DNA from: an uncultured Clostridia bacterium
Lineage (GTDB): Bacteria > Bacillota > Clostridia > UBA1381
Reading direction: 5' to 3'
Assembly (NCBI GenBank): GCA_934454145.1
Contig: CAKSFT010000004.1
Location: 124,001 to 188,000, forward strand
DNA: 64,000 bases
The notes beneath the pieces are model-generated. The model was not told the DNA's origin. It worked only from the letters and a program-made list of their open reading frames with translations, and did no database searches. This document shows positions 53,517-61,205 of the stretch, piece after piece. The translations under genes and the position numbers were made by a program. Every line of letters begins with the position of its first letter. Position 1 is the first letter of the stretch.

Positions 53517-53577
53517 AAGCTGTTAAAATAACATTAAAATTTGATAACGAAAGTATGAAATGTTATTTTAACAGCTT
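53517..53577 (-). terminator. leuA terminator with a perfect 19-bp stem
   Basis: AAGCTGTTAAAATAACATT (53517-53535) is the exact complement of 53559-53577, loop 23 nt. It begins 9 bp after the leuA stop. Confidence 0.8.
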
Positions 53578-53585
53578 ATTTTTGT

Positions 53586-55229
53586 TTATGCCATTGTCTT
53601 GTTTACAGCGCTTAAGAGTGCGTATATGGACGAGGTGTTGATGTTTGCGTCAATGCCCGCGCCCCAATAGATTTTATCTTGTGATTTTATGCTTATATAG
53701 CTGACCGCAAGCGATGATGATGATTTTTCCAGCGCATGCTCGACATAGGATACAATCTCAAAATCCTTGCCGAAATGGTTCCTGAGCGCTGTGCAGATTG
53801 CGTCCAGAGGTCCGTTCCCCTCGCCCGTCACGGTTGTATAAGTGTCACGCACCTTGAGTTCCGCCGAGATTTCGGTCGAACCGTTTTTGAGGGTGCAGTG
53901 ATAATGCTCTGCCGCAATCGGCGAGGCTATGTTTACATAGGTCTCGTTGAAAGCACCGAGGATTTCCTCCGGTGACAGCACGGTCTGCTTTTTGTCCGAA
54001 AGGTCTGTTATCAGCTTTGAAAATTCTATCAGCATGTCACGCGGCAATTCGTAGCCAAACTTGGTTTCCATGACATAGCTGACGCCGCCCTTTCCGGACT
54101 GGCTGTTTATCAGAATCGGCTCATAACGGCGGTTTATGTCGGTCGGGTCTATGGTGAGATACGGGTTTTCCCACAGTTTTTCGCCGTTCTCCTTGTATGC
54201 CGCCATGCTCTTTTTGATTGCGTCCTGATGCGAGCCCGAGAAAGCCACGTATGCCATCTCGCCGGCATAAGGGTGACGCGGATGAATCGGCAGACGGTTA
54301 TAATGTTCGTACACCTGTATTATTTCGTCAATGTTTATTATATTCAGCTTTGGGTCTATCCCCTGGCAGAACATATTGAGCGCAACCGTGATTATGTCGG
54401 CATTGCCTGTGCGTTCCCCATTGCCGAAAATCGTCCCCTCGACGCGGTCCACCCCGGCAAGCATCGCAAGCTCCGTGCAGGCAATGCCCGTGCCGCGGTC
54501 GTTGTGCGCATGTACAGAGAGGATTACGCTGTCACGGTATTTTATGTTTTTATGTATATATTCAATCTGGTCGGCATAGATATTCGGCGTTGACACCTCT
54601 ATCGTCGCCGGCAGATTTATGATAACCTTGTTGTCGGGCGAAGCCTCCAGCTCGTCCAGCACGGCATTGCACACCAAGAGTGCATATTCCGGCTCTGTGC
54701 AGGTAAAGCTCTCGGGAGAATATTCATAGCGGATATGCGGAAAATCCTTTGTCAGGCTGCGCAGAAGCTTTGCACCGTCGGTTGCAAGCTTCAGGATTTC
54801 CTCCTTGCTCTTTCTGAACACAACGCGCCTTTGCAGTTCCGAAGTGGAATTGTATATATGAATAATTGCGTTTTCCGCCCCCTCGACAGCCTCCACGGTG
54901 CGGCGGATAATGTGTTCCCTTGCCTGGGTCAGAACCTGAATCGTCACGTCGGACGGGATAAGATTTTCCTCTATAAGACGGCGCACAAATTCAAACTCGG
55001 TGTTTGACGCCGCCGGGAACCCGACTTCGATTTCTCTAAAGCCCAGCTTCACCAGGAATTTGAAAAACTCAATTTTTTCATCTGTTGTCATCGGAGAATA
55101 AAGCGCCTGGTTGCCGTCACGCAGGTCAACACTGCACCAAATCGGCGCCTCTGTGATTTCCCTGTCGGGCCATTCTCTGTTTGTCAGCGGCGCTTTGTAA
55201 TAAGCTTTGTGATACTTTGCAAAATTCAT
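53586..55229 (-). CDS. leuA: 2-isopropylmalate synthase (long, actinobacterial/yeast type)
   Basis: A 547-residue enzyme of the TIGR00970 kind: PIWCSVDLRDGNQALYSPM near 29-47 (metal and substrate loop), EVGFPAASNTEFEFVR near 72, VHAHNDRGTGIACTELA near 237 (metal His pair), and a C-terminal regulatory domain (HYHCTLKNGSTEISAELKV onward) for leucine feedback. First committed step to leucine. The short bacterial form is ~510 residues and differs in its N-terminus. No leuBCD follow. Start ATG 55229 after AAGGAGG. Confidence 0.95.
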   Translation of the reverse strand: MNFAKYHKAYYKAPLTNREWPDREITEAPIWCSVDLRDGNQALYSPMTTDEKIEFFKFLVKLGFREIEVGFPAASNTEFEFVRRLIEENLIPSDVTIQVLTQAREHIIRRTVEAVEGAENAIIHIYNSTSELQRRVVFRKSKEEILKLATDGAKLLRSLTKDFPHIRYEYSPESFTCTEPEYALLVCNAVLDELEASPDNKVIINLPATIEVSTPNIYADQIEYIHKNIKYRDSVILSVHAHNDRGTGIACTELAMLAGVDRVEGTIFGNGERTGNADIITVALNMFCQGIDPKLNIINIDEIIQVYEHYNRLPIHPRHPYAGEMAYVAFSGSHQDAIKKSMAAYKENGEKLWENPYLTIDPTDINRRYEPILINSQSGKGGVSYVMETKFGYELPRDMLIEFSKLITDLSDKKQTVLSPEEILGAFNETYVNIASPIAAEHYHCTLKNGSTEISAELKVRDTYTTVTGEGNGPLDAICTALRNHFGKDFEIVSYVEHALEKSSSSLAVSYISIKSQDKIYWGAGIDANINTSSIYALLSAVNKTMA

Positions 55230-55244
55230 TTTTAAATTCCTCCT

Positions 55245-55277
55245 TAAAAAAATAACCGGACCGAGATTTCGGTCCGG
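55245..55277 (-). terminator. Attenuator terminator in the leuA leader
   Basis: CCGGACCGA (one arm), loop of four, TCGGTCCGG (55256-55277), followed on the - strand by TTATTTTTTT. It lies before the leuA ribosome site, so it acts inside the leader rather than after a gene. TTCGGT in the leader peptide region can pair with its 5' arm (ACCGAA), a plausible antiterminator. Confidence 0.8.
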
Positions 55278-55304
55278 TATAATAATCCCATGCACAAAAC
55301 AATT

Positions 55305-55385
55305 TTATCGGCGCACAGAGAAATAAACCGACCGAAAATCTTCGCCCGATAGCATAAGTAGAAGTTTTCCAAACATTCCGCTCAT
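55305..55385 (-). CDS. Leucine leader peptide
   Basis: 26 residues after GGAGG: MSGMFGKLLLMLSGEDFRSV, then six more to a TAA. Four leucine codons of five (CTT CTA CTT ATG CTA) form a stall site. TATCGGGCG just after them can pair with CGCCGATA at the stop codon. With the downstream terminator this fits ribosome-mediated attenuation by Leu-tRNA supply. Evidence is structural and positional only. Confidence 0.7.
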   Translation of the reverse strand: MSGMFGKLLLMLSGEDFRSVYFSVRR

Positions 55386-55415
55386 TCCCTGTACCTCCAA
55401 ATTTACTTTTTTTAT

Positions 55416-55444
55416 ATTATACATCATAATCCCCTCTTTGTCAA
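55416..55444 (-). promoter_or_regulatory. Predicted leuA promoter
   Basis: On the - strand a consensus TTGACA (55439-55444), 17-bp spacer and TATAAT (55416-55421). The transcript would start ~20 nt before the leader peptide. Confidence 0.8.
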
Positions 55445-55606
55445 GCAATAATGCACAATTTTATCACAATCGCCGAATTTATTACAAATTCTTCACAAAA
55501 TCAATAAAATGTTTGCAATTTACAAAGCAATATGTTATAATGAAAAGCGGCTTTTAAATTATGGTATATGAAAAAACATTGCCGCCTGCAAAACAAAGAA
55601 ACAATT

Positions 55607-55820
55607 AGGTAACTGTAAAATGTAAAATTTACAATTAGCCACCGCATCTTTACGGGGGTATCGGGGGTGCCAACCCCTGATTGGTAATCAAAAATGACGA
55701 CATGTGCGTCATTTTTGGCTGAAATAAAAAGTTTCAACTTGCCGTAAAGTTAAAATCGGCCGGAACTTTTTATTTCTACCCAAGAATTTTAATTGGAAAA
55801 CGTTAGTTTTACAATTACCT
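55607..55820 (+). mobile_element. MITE-like element R1, best preserved copy with target duplication
   Basis: 214 bp with inverted ends AGGTAACTGTAAAA and TTTTACAATTACCT. AAACAAAGAAACAATTA is present at 55591-55607 and again at 55822-55838, a 17-bp perfect direct repeat that looks like a target duplication. No open frame encodes a transposase. It lies in the leader of the Wzz-like gene, between leuA's promoter region and the capsule genes. Confidence 0.85.
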
Positions 55821-55855
55821 GAAACAAAGAAACAATTACAGGGAGATGGATAAAT

Positions 55856-56560
55856 TTGAACGAACAGTTAAGCATCATGAATGTCGTGGACATGCTGCTC
55901 AAAAAATGGTATGTATTGTTTATTGCCGCAATAATCGGCGGTCTGTGCTCTTATCTTTTTACAGACCTCTTTATACAGCCCAAGTACAGCGCAGGCACAA
56001 CGCTTTATGTCAACGCAAGCACAAAGAAAACCGAAGAGGTTTCGAGCTCCAACATTGCGGCTTCGCAGCAGTTGGTAAATACATACGCCGAAATCCTCAA
56101 GGCACGAGACTTTCTTGACAAAATTGCCAGAGATTTGGACGGAAAGTATACTTCAAATGAAATCAAAAGCATGCTTACCATGACATCGGTAAACAAAACC
56201 GAAGTGCTTTCTGTTGTTGTCAAAGGCACAAACAAGGACGATGTATACAAAATCGCCCAGCGCCTTGCCGACTATTCCACCGACGAGCTCAAAAACGTTG
56301 TCGGCGCCGGTTCGGTGACAATTCTTGAAAGCCCGCTTGAGCCGAAAAACCCGGTTTCGCCGAATGTACGCGCAAATACACTCATAGGCGTCCTTCTCGG
56401 ACTGCTTCTTGCAGGATTGTTTATTGTTGTTCTTGACCTTCTCGACACAAGAATCAAGAGCGGAGAAGAATTTGCAAACAATTATGAAGAACCTTTATTG
56501 GGCGAGATACCGACGCTGGAAGAAGCACAGGACATGCCGGTAAAAGAAAGCAGAGGTTGA
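55856..56560 (+). CDS. Chain-length determinant (Wzz/CapA-like) protein
   Basis: A 234-residue polysaccharide co-polymerase: N-terminal helix LKKWYVLFIAAIIGGLCSYLFTDLF (near 14), an extracellular coiled segment, then a Pro-rich PLEPKNPVSPNVRANTLIGVLLGLLLAGLFIVVLDLL second helix near 165-205. It controls polymer length and activates the partner tyrosine kinase. Start is TTG, after GGGAGA. 7 bp before the kinase gene; the R1 insertion is 36 bp upstream. Confidence 0.9.
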   Translation: MNEQLSIMNVVDMLLKKWYVLFIAAIIGGLCSYLFTDLFIQPKYSAGTTLYVNASTKKTEEVSSSNIAASQQLVNTYAEILKARDFLDKIARDLDGKYTSNEIKSMLTMTSVNKTEVLSVVVKGTNKDDVYKIAQRLADYSTDELKNVVGAGSVTILESPLEPKNPVSPNVRANTLIGVLLGLLLAGLFIVVLDLLDTRIKSGEEFANNYEEPLLGEIPTLEEAQDMPVKESRG

Positions 56561-56567
56561 GAGCGAT

Positions 56568-57473
56568 ATGGGAATAGGAATAAAACAAATAGTAGGAAAA
56601 TTCAATGAAGCCCTGATGAAAAGAAAAACGCGCGAATCTGTCAGAGAAGCGCACACCAGAAAAAGGGTCAACACACTCCTCAGCAACACTTCAAACTTTG
56701 ACACCATCGAAGCCTACAAGGCAATAAGAACAAATGTAATCTTTACATTGGGCACAGACCGCAACGGCTGCCGCAAAATCATCATCACCAGCGCCATACC
56801 GGGCGAAGGAAAGACAACCACATGTCTGAACCTTGCAATTGCATTTGCGCAGACAGGCGCAAAAGTCATTGTCATAGACGGCGACCTGAGAAAACCGAGG
56901 ATATACCGCCACCTGGGGCTGGAAAAGAACAACGGGCTTTCCGACCTGCTGTGCGGCATGATTGAAACAAAAGATGCAATAAAACACTGTGAGGCGCACG
57001 GGATAGACTGCATCACCTCCGGGCAGATTCCGCCAAACCCGGTGGAATTGCTTGCTTCCCCGAAAATGGGAACATTGATGGACGAATTGTCGGAAATTTA
57101 TGATTATGTATTTATAGACACCGCGCCCGTCACGGTTGTCACCGACGCAACCGCCGTTGCAAATTATGTCGACGGCGTCATCGTTGTTGCACGTCAGAAC
57201 TACACCATACATGAATCACTTCAGCGTGCGGTTGCAAACCTCAAATTTGCGGATGTTAAGATTCTGGGCTATATATTAAACGATACTTCCGCAAATACAC
57301 AGCGTTACAGCTACAAACGCTATGGATATAAGCGCTATGGATATGGTTATGGTTATGGGTATGGTTACGGGTATGGTTACGGTTACAGCTATGGATACGG
57401 CTACGGAGATTATTCCGACAAAGATGGGAACGCTGACAAAGCCGAGAAAAAGAAGAAAAAGAAAGAAAAATAA
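56568..57473 (+). CDS. Capsular tyrosine kinase (BY-kinase, CpsD/CapB-like) with long Tyr-Gly tail
   Basis: A 301-residue autokinase: Walker A SAIPGEGKTTTCLN near 75, Walker A' VIVIDGDLRKPR near 100, Walker B YVFIDTAPVT near 182. The C-terminus is a tyrosine cluster far larger than usual: YKRYGYKRYGYGYG and about ten more YG units before a Lys-rich end, giving about 18 tyrosines. Tyrosine autophosphorylation there regulates polymer assembly. The repeat is also visible as TATGGT/TACGGG hexamers in DNA. Confidence 0.92.
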   Translation: MGIGIKQIVGKFNEALMKRKTRESVREAHTRKRVNTLLSNTSNFDTIEAYKAIRTNVIFTLGTDRNGCRKIIITSAIPGEGKTTTCLNLAIAFAQTGAKVIVIDGDLRKPRIYRHLGLEKNNGLSDLLCGMIETKDAIKHCEAHGIDCITSGQIPPNPVELLASPKMGTLMDELSEIYDYVFIDTAPVTVVTDATAVANYVDGVIVVARQNYTIHESLQRAVANLKFADVKILGYILNDTSANTQRYSYKRYGYKRYGYGYGYGYGYGYGYGYSYGYGYGDYSDKDGNADKAEKKKKKKEK

Positions 57474-57481
57474 AAAAACGG

Positions 57482-57519
57482 GCTGTTTAAAAGTCAATTG
57501 ACTTTTAAACAGCTTTTTT
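57482..57519. terminator. Bidirectional palindromic terminator
   Basis: Perfect 32-nt palindrome GCTGTTTAAAAGTCAATTGA..AACAGC (57482-57513) followed by TTTTTT, and preceded by an A run for the - strand. It lies between the converging kinase and AraC genes and shares the CAATTG core. Confidence 0.85.
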
Positions 57520-57535
57520 GGAGATAGGTGTTCGA

Positions 57536-57573
57536 AGGCGTACACAGGTACACCGGGAGCCGGAGTTTTTTGA
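57536..57573 (+). repeat. Dispersed repeat R2, short copy
   Basis: GGCGTACACAGGTACACC and the following GGAGTTTTTTGAC match the hairpin core and right arm of the copy at 14.1 kb. The rest is absent. Confidence 0.5.
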
Positions 57574-58371
57574 CTATATCGCACGTATTTCTCTGCGATA
57601 TTGTGACGGCGTCTTTTTGTAGCGTTCCTTAAACCTCCGCGAAAAATAAAACATGTCACAAAAACCCAGCCTTTCACTGACGTCTTTTATGGAAATATTC
57701 TTTGTTTCCATAAGTTTTTTTGCCTCAAAAAAAACCAAATCATCTATGTATCTGCCGACGGTAAGCCCCGTTTCCTTTTTAAAATCCTTCCTTATTTTGC
57801 TGCCCGAAACAAAAAGCGCCGTCGAAATTTCCTCAAGTGTGAGATTTACCCTCAAATTCTCCTGTATATACTGCATTGTTTTCCTGACCGTTTCCGAATA
57901 ACGCATGACAGGAATTTTCTCAAAATTATATTTCCTTGCAAAGTCCATGACAGTCTTGCACAAAATCAGCTTGACCTCCAGCAAATCAAGATAATCGTCA
58001 GAGCAGTACAGGGACATCAGCATTGAAAAATCCTCCTCGGAAAAAGGCAAAGAATAAATCCCCTTCACCGATTTAAGCAAGTCAAACTTTTCCACGCCCA
58101 ACATCAAAATGTGAAAATACAGCTTTTCCAGGCTTTCGCACCCACAGGAAAATTCCAGTTCCGAAGGGACGATGTAGACATTTCCGCCAGTCATCTCCAC
58201 CCTTGTGCCGCCATACTGCAAAAATCCCTTGCCCGATCTGACAAAATAGAGCCGTGTCACCGGGTCGTGTATACCGGTATACCGCCACCGCTCGTCAAGA
58301 AAAACATGCGCACTGTGACTTATTTCAAGATTCAGCGCATTGATACCGTTTGTCATCACGTCTATATTCAT
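57574..58371 (-). CDS. AraC family transcriptional regulator
   Basis: A 265-residue regulator: N-terminal cupin ligand domain (FVRSGKGFLQYGGTRVEMTGGNVYIVPSEL near 45) and C-terminal double HTH (LTLEEISTALFVSGSKIRKDFKKETGLTVGRYIDDL; DVSERLGFCDMFYFSRRFKERYKKTPSQYRR). Divergent from the GH29 fucosidase gene with ~140 bp between, so probably its sugar-responsive activator. Start ATG 58371 after ATGGAG. Confidence 0.9.
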   Translation of the reverse strand: MNIDVMTNGINALNLEISHSAHVFLDERWRYTGIHDPVTRLYFVRSGKGFLQYGGTRVEMTGGNVYIVPSELEFSCGCESLEKLYFHILMLGVEKFDLLKSVKGIYSLPFSEEDFSMLMSLYCSDDYLDLLEVKLILCKTVMDFARKYNFEKIPVMRYSETVRKTMQYIQENLRVNLTLEEISTALFVSGSKIRKDFKKETGLTVGRYIDDLVFFEAKKLMETKNISIKDVSERLGFCDMFYFSRRFKERYKKTPSQYRREIRAI

Positions 58372-58452
58372 GTCAAAAACTCCATATTTTTTATAATTTA
58401 TTTCATTGAATCTGTGTGGCATATATATTATAATGCAGTCAGAAATCACATA

Positions 58453-58477
58453 TTGTGATAGTTATATAATATCACAA
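58453..58477 (+). promoter_or_regulatory. Inverted repeat operator over the fucosidase -10 region
   Basis: TTGTGATA (58453-58460) and TATCACAA (58470-58477) flank a 9-bp centre; TATAAT (58465-58470) lies across its right half. No good -35 is seen 17 bp upstream, which fits an activator-dependent promoter. Candidate site of the adjacent AraC-type protein. Confidence 0.55.
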
Positions 58478-58512
58478 AATCCAAAAAAGTCAACAAAGTG
58501 AGGTAAAAAATT

Positions 58513-59826
58513 ATGTCAAATTATGTAACGAGAAAAACCCCCGGCGATACCGCGTGGTTTACCAAAGACAGATTCGGTATGTTTATCCATTTCGGTCTTT
58601 ATGCAATGCCGGCAAGGCACGAATGGATCAAGACAACAGAAAGAATCAGCGAAGAAAAATATGATTTGTATTTCAAGCACTTCAACCCCGACATGTACAA
58701 CCCAAAGGATTGGGCACGCCAGGCAAAAGCGGCAGGCATGAAATACGTTGTGCTCACAACCAAGCACCACGAAGGATTCTGCCTGTTTGACTCAAAATAC
58801 ACCGACTACAAATCAACCAACACCCCTTACGGCAAGGACATTGTGCGCGAATATGTCGACGCTTTCAGGGCAGAGGGTCTGCACATCGGCTTTTATTATT
58901 CTCTTATCGACTGGCATCACCCCGACTTTACAATTGACCAGATTCACCCCAGACGCGACGACGAAAACGCTGAAGAACTTAACCGCGGCAGAGATATGAA
59001 AAAGTATGCCCAATACATGAGGGATCAGGTGACTGAGTTGCTGACGAACTACGGCAAAATTGATATTCTCTGGTTTGATTTTTCGTATGACAAGGACGAA
59101 AACATTGCAAAACCCTGGATGACAGGGAAGGGCAAGGACGAGTGGGAAGCCGAAAAGCTTATCGCCACTGCACGAAACCTCCAGCCGGGCATCATCATAG
59201 ACAACAGGACACAGCTTGAACAAGACTTGTGGACACCGGAGCAGTACCAGCCGATGCAGTGGGTAAAACATGCAGAAACAGGCGAGCTTGTGACATGGGA
59301 GGCTTGCCAGACATTCTCCGGTTCATGGGGATATTACCGTGACGAAATGACATGGAAGTCGCCGAAAATGCTTATCGACATGCTGATAAATACTGTATGC
59401 ATAGGCGGCAACCTCCTGATGAATGTCGGTCCGACGGCAAGGGGATATCTGGACTACCGTGCCGAAGAAGCGCTCAAGGTTTATGCGGACTGGATGAAAT
59501 ACAACTCACGCTCCATATATGACTGCACAATGGCAGAGCCCGAGTTCACCGCGCCGCGCGGCTGCCGCCTGACACAAAGCAATGACGGCAAACGCCTTTA
59601 TGTACATCTGATGGAATACCCGTATGCTTTCCTGGAAATGCACGGCTTTGCCGGCAAGGTTGAATATGCACAATTCCTGCACGACGGCAGTGAACTGCTT
59701 TTCACCGAAAAGGAATCCCGGCATTTCAGCGAAGGAAGAACCACCGGTGATGACCTTTTGGTTATAAACATACCGCCGATTCAGCCCAAGGTTCTTGTGC
59801 CTGTTATAGAATTGTTCTTGAAGTAA
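58513..59826 (+). CDS. Alpha-L-fucosidase (GH29)
   Basis: A 437-residue cytoplasmic GH29 enzyme: WFTKDRFGMFIHFGLYAMPARHEW near 15, YVVLTTKHHEGFCLFDSKYTDY near 77, and DILWFDFSYDKDE near 190 containing the nucleophile Asp. No signal peptide, so it acts on imported fucosides. Full length with C-terminal beta domain, in contrast with the broken GH95 gene at 39-40.6 kb. Start ATG follows GTGAGG. Tandem terminators follow. Confidence 0.93.
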   Translation: MSNYVTRKTPGDTAWFTKDRFGMFIHFGLYAMPARHEWIKTTERISEEKYDLYFKHFNPDMYNPKDWARQAKAAGMKYVVLTTKHHEGFCLFDSKYTDYKSTNTPYGKDIVREYVDAFRAEGLHIGFYYSLIDWHHPDFTIDQIHPRRDDENAEELNRGRDMKKYAQYMRDQVTELLTNYGKIDILWFDFSYDKDENIAKPWMTGKGKDEWEAEKLIATARNLQPGIIIDNRTQLEQDLWTPEQYQPMQWVKHAETGELVTWEACQTFSGSWGYYRDEMTWKSPKMLIDMLINTVCIGGNLLMNVGPTARGYLDYRAEEALKVYADWMKYNSRSIYDCTMAEPEFTAPRGCRLTQSNDGKRLYVHLMEYPYAFLEMHGFAGKVEYAQFLHDGSELLFTEKESRHFSEGRTTGDDLLVINIPPIQPKVLVPVIELFLK

Positions 59827-59854
59827 AATAATTTATGGGAATGGAGGGATTTAA

Positions 59855-59890
59855 AAAAAACTTTGCCTTTTGGCAATCCCAAAGTTTTTT
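59855..59890 (+). terminator. Terminator after the fucosidase gene
   Basis: AAAAAACTTTG with CAAAGTTTTTT. The first of two terminators in tandem before the SOS promoter. Confidence 0.8.
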
Positions 59891-59905
59891 CTATCCCTTT
59901 TTGAA

Positions 59906-59960
59906 AACAATGGCTGTTTAAAAAAGTCAGTTGACTTTTTTAAACAGCCATTGTTTTTTG
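59906..59960. terminator. Long palindromic terminator
   Basis: AACAATGGCTGTTT, A run, GTCAGTTGAC, T run, AAACAGCCATTGTT: a 50-nt palindrome with only a central G-T, then TTTT. Fourth member of the same family; its core is CAGTTG instead of CAATTG. The 339-bp space from 59827 to 60165 holds the two terminators, the promoter and the leader. Confidence 0.85.
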
Positions 59961-60030
59961 TGCATAATGCGATTTTTTGTAAATTTTATTATCCAAAATG
60001 GTGCACTGTGCTGATTTTTCCCAAAAACTA

Positions 60031-60059
60031 TTGAACATATGTTCGGTTTATGGTATAAT
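60031..60059 (+). promoter_or_regulatory. SOS-type promoter: LexA box over the -35
   Basis: TTGAAC (60031-60036), 17-bp spacer, TATAAT (60054-60059). GAACATATGTTC (60033-60044) is a perfect Gram-positive LexA/DinR box (GAAC-N4-GTTC) and overlaps the -35, so bound LexA would block RNA polymerase. This predicts DNA-damage induction of the phage-like genes that follow. Confidence 0.75.
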
Positions 60060-60062
60060 ACG

Positions 60063-60153
60063 CGTGCTTGGGGCAGTTCCGCAATGCGCGGAAAACGGGT
60101 GTGTGCCCACGGCAAATATAGGCAGATACCGGCCTATCTGCCGCAAAAGCACG
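60063..60153 (+). ncRNA. Structured 5' leader of the phage-like cassette
   Basis: Closed by CGTGCTT (60063-60069) and AAGCACG (60147-60153). Inside are TTCCGC/GCGGAA (60077-60082/60088-60093) and GGCAGATA/TATCTGCC (60121-60128/60135-60142), plus GGG/CCC near 60097-60108. The multi-branched fold begins close to the expected transcription start and ends just before GGAG of the first gene. It matches no family I can name. Confidence 0.5.
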
Positions 60154-60165
60154 AAAGGAGCTATC

Positions 60166-60483
60166 ATGACAGATTATCTGTACTACAAAAAAAATTATAA
60201 AGGTGATGTCATAAATGACAAAGCCGACTTTGAAAAATACGAAAAACGCGCTGCGCAATTTGTCAGGTCCGTTATAAACACAGAGGCGCAATATGACGAA
60301 AACGAGCTTTATGACTGCATATGCGCAATTGCGGAACAGCTTTGCGAAAACGGCGAGTTCCGCAGTATAAAATCAGAAACAACAGACGGCTACAGCGTTA
60401 CCTATTCGGACAGCTTAAAAAAACACTTATATGAGCTTTTAAGGCTGTATCTCCCGAAAGAATTGCTTTACAGGGGGTTATAA
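60166..60483 (+). CDS. Phage head-tail connector-like protein
   Basis: A 105-residue protein with ELYDCICAIAEQLCENGEFRSIKSETTDGYSVTYSDSLKKHLYEL, a pattern seen in small siphophage proteins encoded near the head-tail junction. Start ATG 60166 after AAAGGAG. First gene of the SOS-promoter cassette; no capsid, portal or terminase genes are nearby. Assignment is by resemblance and not certain. Confidence 0.6.
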   Translation: MTDYLYYKKNYKGDVINDKADFEKYEKRAAQFVRSVINTEAQYDENELYDCICAIAEQLCENGEFRSIKSETTDGYSVTYSDSLKKHLYELLRLYLPKELLYRGL

Positions 60484-60485
60484 AA

Positions 60486-61205
60486 ATGTCGGACATGATT
60501 TTTTATTTTAAAACGGAAGGCGACAGCCTTTCACTTCTTGATATCAAAAACACTGCCGTCACGGGCAATATAAATTCGTACACATGCCGGTTTGATTTGG
60601 GCGACGACTATGAGGGGCTCACAGCCTTTGCTGTTTTCTCGTGCGGCGATGATGTGTATACCTGTGCACTTTCGGCAGAAAACAGCTGTGTGATTCCGCA
60701 TGAGATATTAAAAAATTCCGGAATTTTTGACATCGGAATTTTTGCCTCAAACGGCTCTGAAAGCAACCCAAAAAGGATATCCACAGGCTGTATACAAATC
60801 CCTGTAAACCCCGGCGCTTACAAAACAGGTTCTGCGCCCGAAACCCCCGCTCCCGATGTCTGGGAAACCCTCATCAACAGAAATATCCCAAAAATCGGCG
60901 AAAACGGCAATTGGTATGTGTGGGACACCCTCACAGACGGATATATCGACACAAAAAAACCTTCGGTTGCAGAAGCTGATTCCGCTCTGGACTCACTTTC
61001 TGAAAGTCCCGTCCAAAACAAAGCCGTCACAAATGCACTGTCGGCAAAAGAAAATATTTCAAACAAGGTGACAGCGGTTTCCGCCGGCTCCACCGATGAG
61101 GAATATCCGTCGGCAAAAGCAGTGCATGACATTGTGGGAAATATAGAATCCGCACTTGACGGAATCATCGCCCTGCAGAACCGCTATATCGGGGGTGATG
61201 ACTGA
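60486..61205 (+). CDS. Phage baseplate/tail-fibre-like protein
   Basis: A 239-residue protein. The first ~110 residues form a beta-rich domain (VTGNINSYTCRFDLGDDYEGLTAFAVF) like Gram-positive phage baseplate upper proteins; after a PxxP linker come SESPVQNKAVTNAL and EEYPSAKAVHDIV, motifs repeated in phage tail fibres. Probably a receptor-binding or structural tail part. Overlaps the next gene by one base (TGATG). Confidence 0.7.
   Translation: MSDMIFYFKTEGDSLSLLDIKNTAVTGNINSYTCRFDLGDDYEGLTAFAVFSCGDDVYTCALSAENSCVIPHEILKNSGIFDIGIFASNGSESNPKRISTGCIQIPVNPGAYKTGSAPETPAPDVWETLINRNIPKIGENGNWYVWDTLTDGYIDTKKPSVAEADSALDSLSESPVQNKAVTNALSAKENISNKVTAVSAGSTDEEYPSAKAVHDIVGNIESALDGIIALQNRYIGGDD

Noticed and set aside
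55245..55385. T-box leader before leuA
   Set aside because: No AGGGUGGNACCGCG T-box sequence or specifier stem is present; the leader peptide with leucine codons explains the terminator better.
57300..57420. CRISPR-like short tandem repeats
   Set aside because: The hexamer array is in frame and encodes YG units of the kinase tail; there are no unique spacers.
59836..59852. Ribosome-site-like GGGAATGGAGGGATT after the fucosidase gene as a fifth leader element
   Set aside because: No open frame follows; a terminator hairpin begins within 10 bases.
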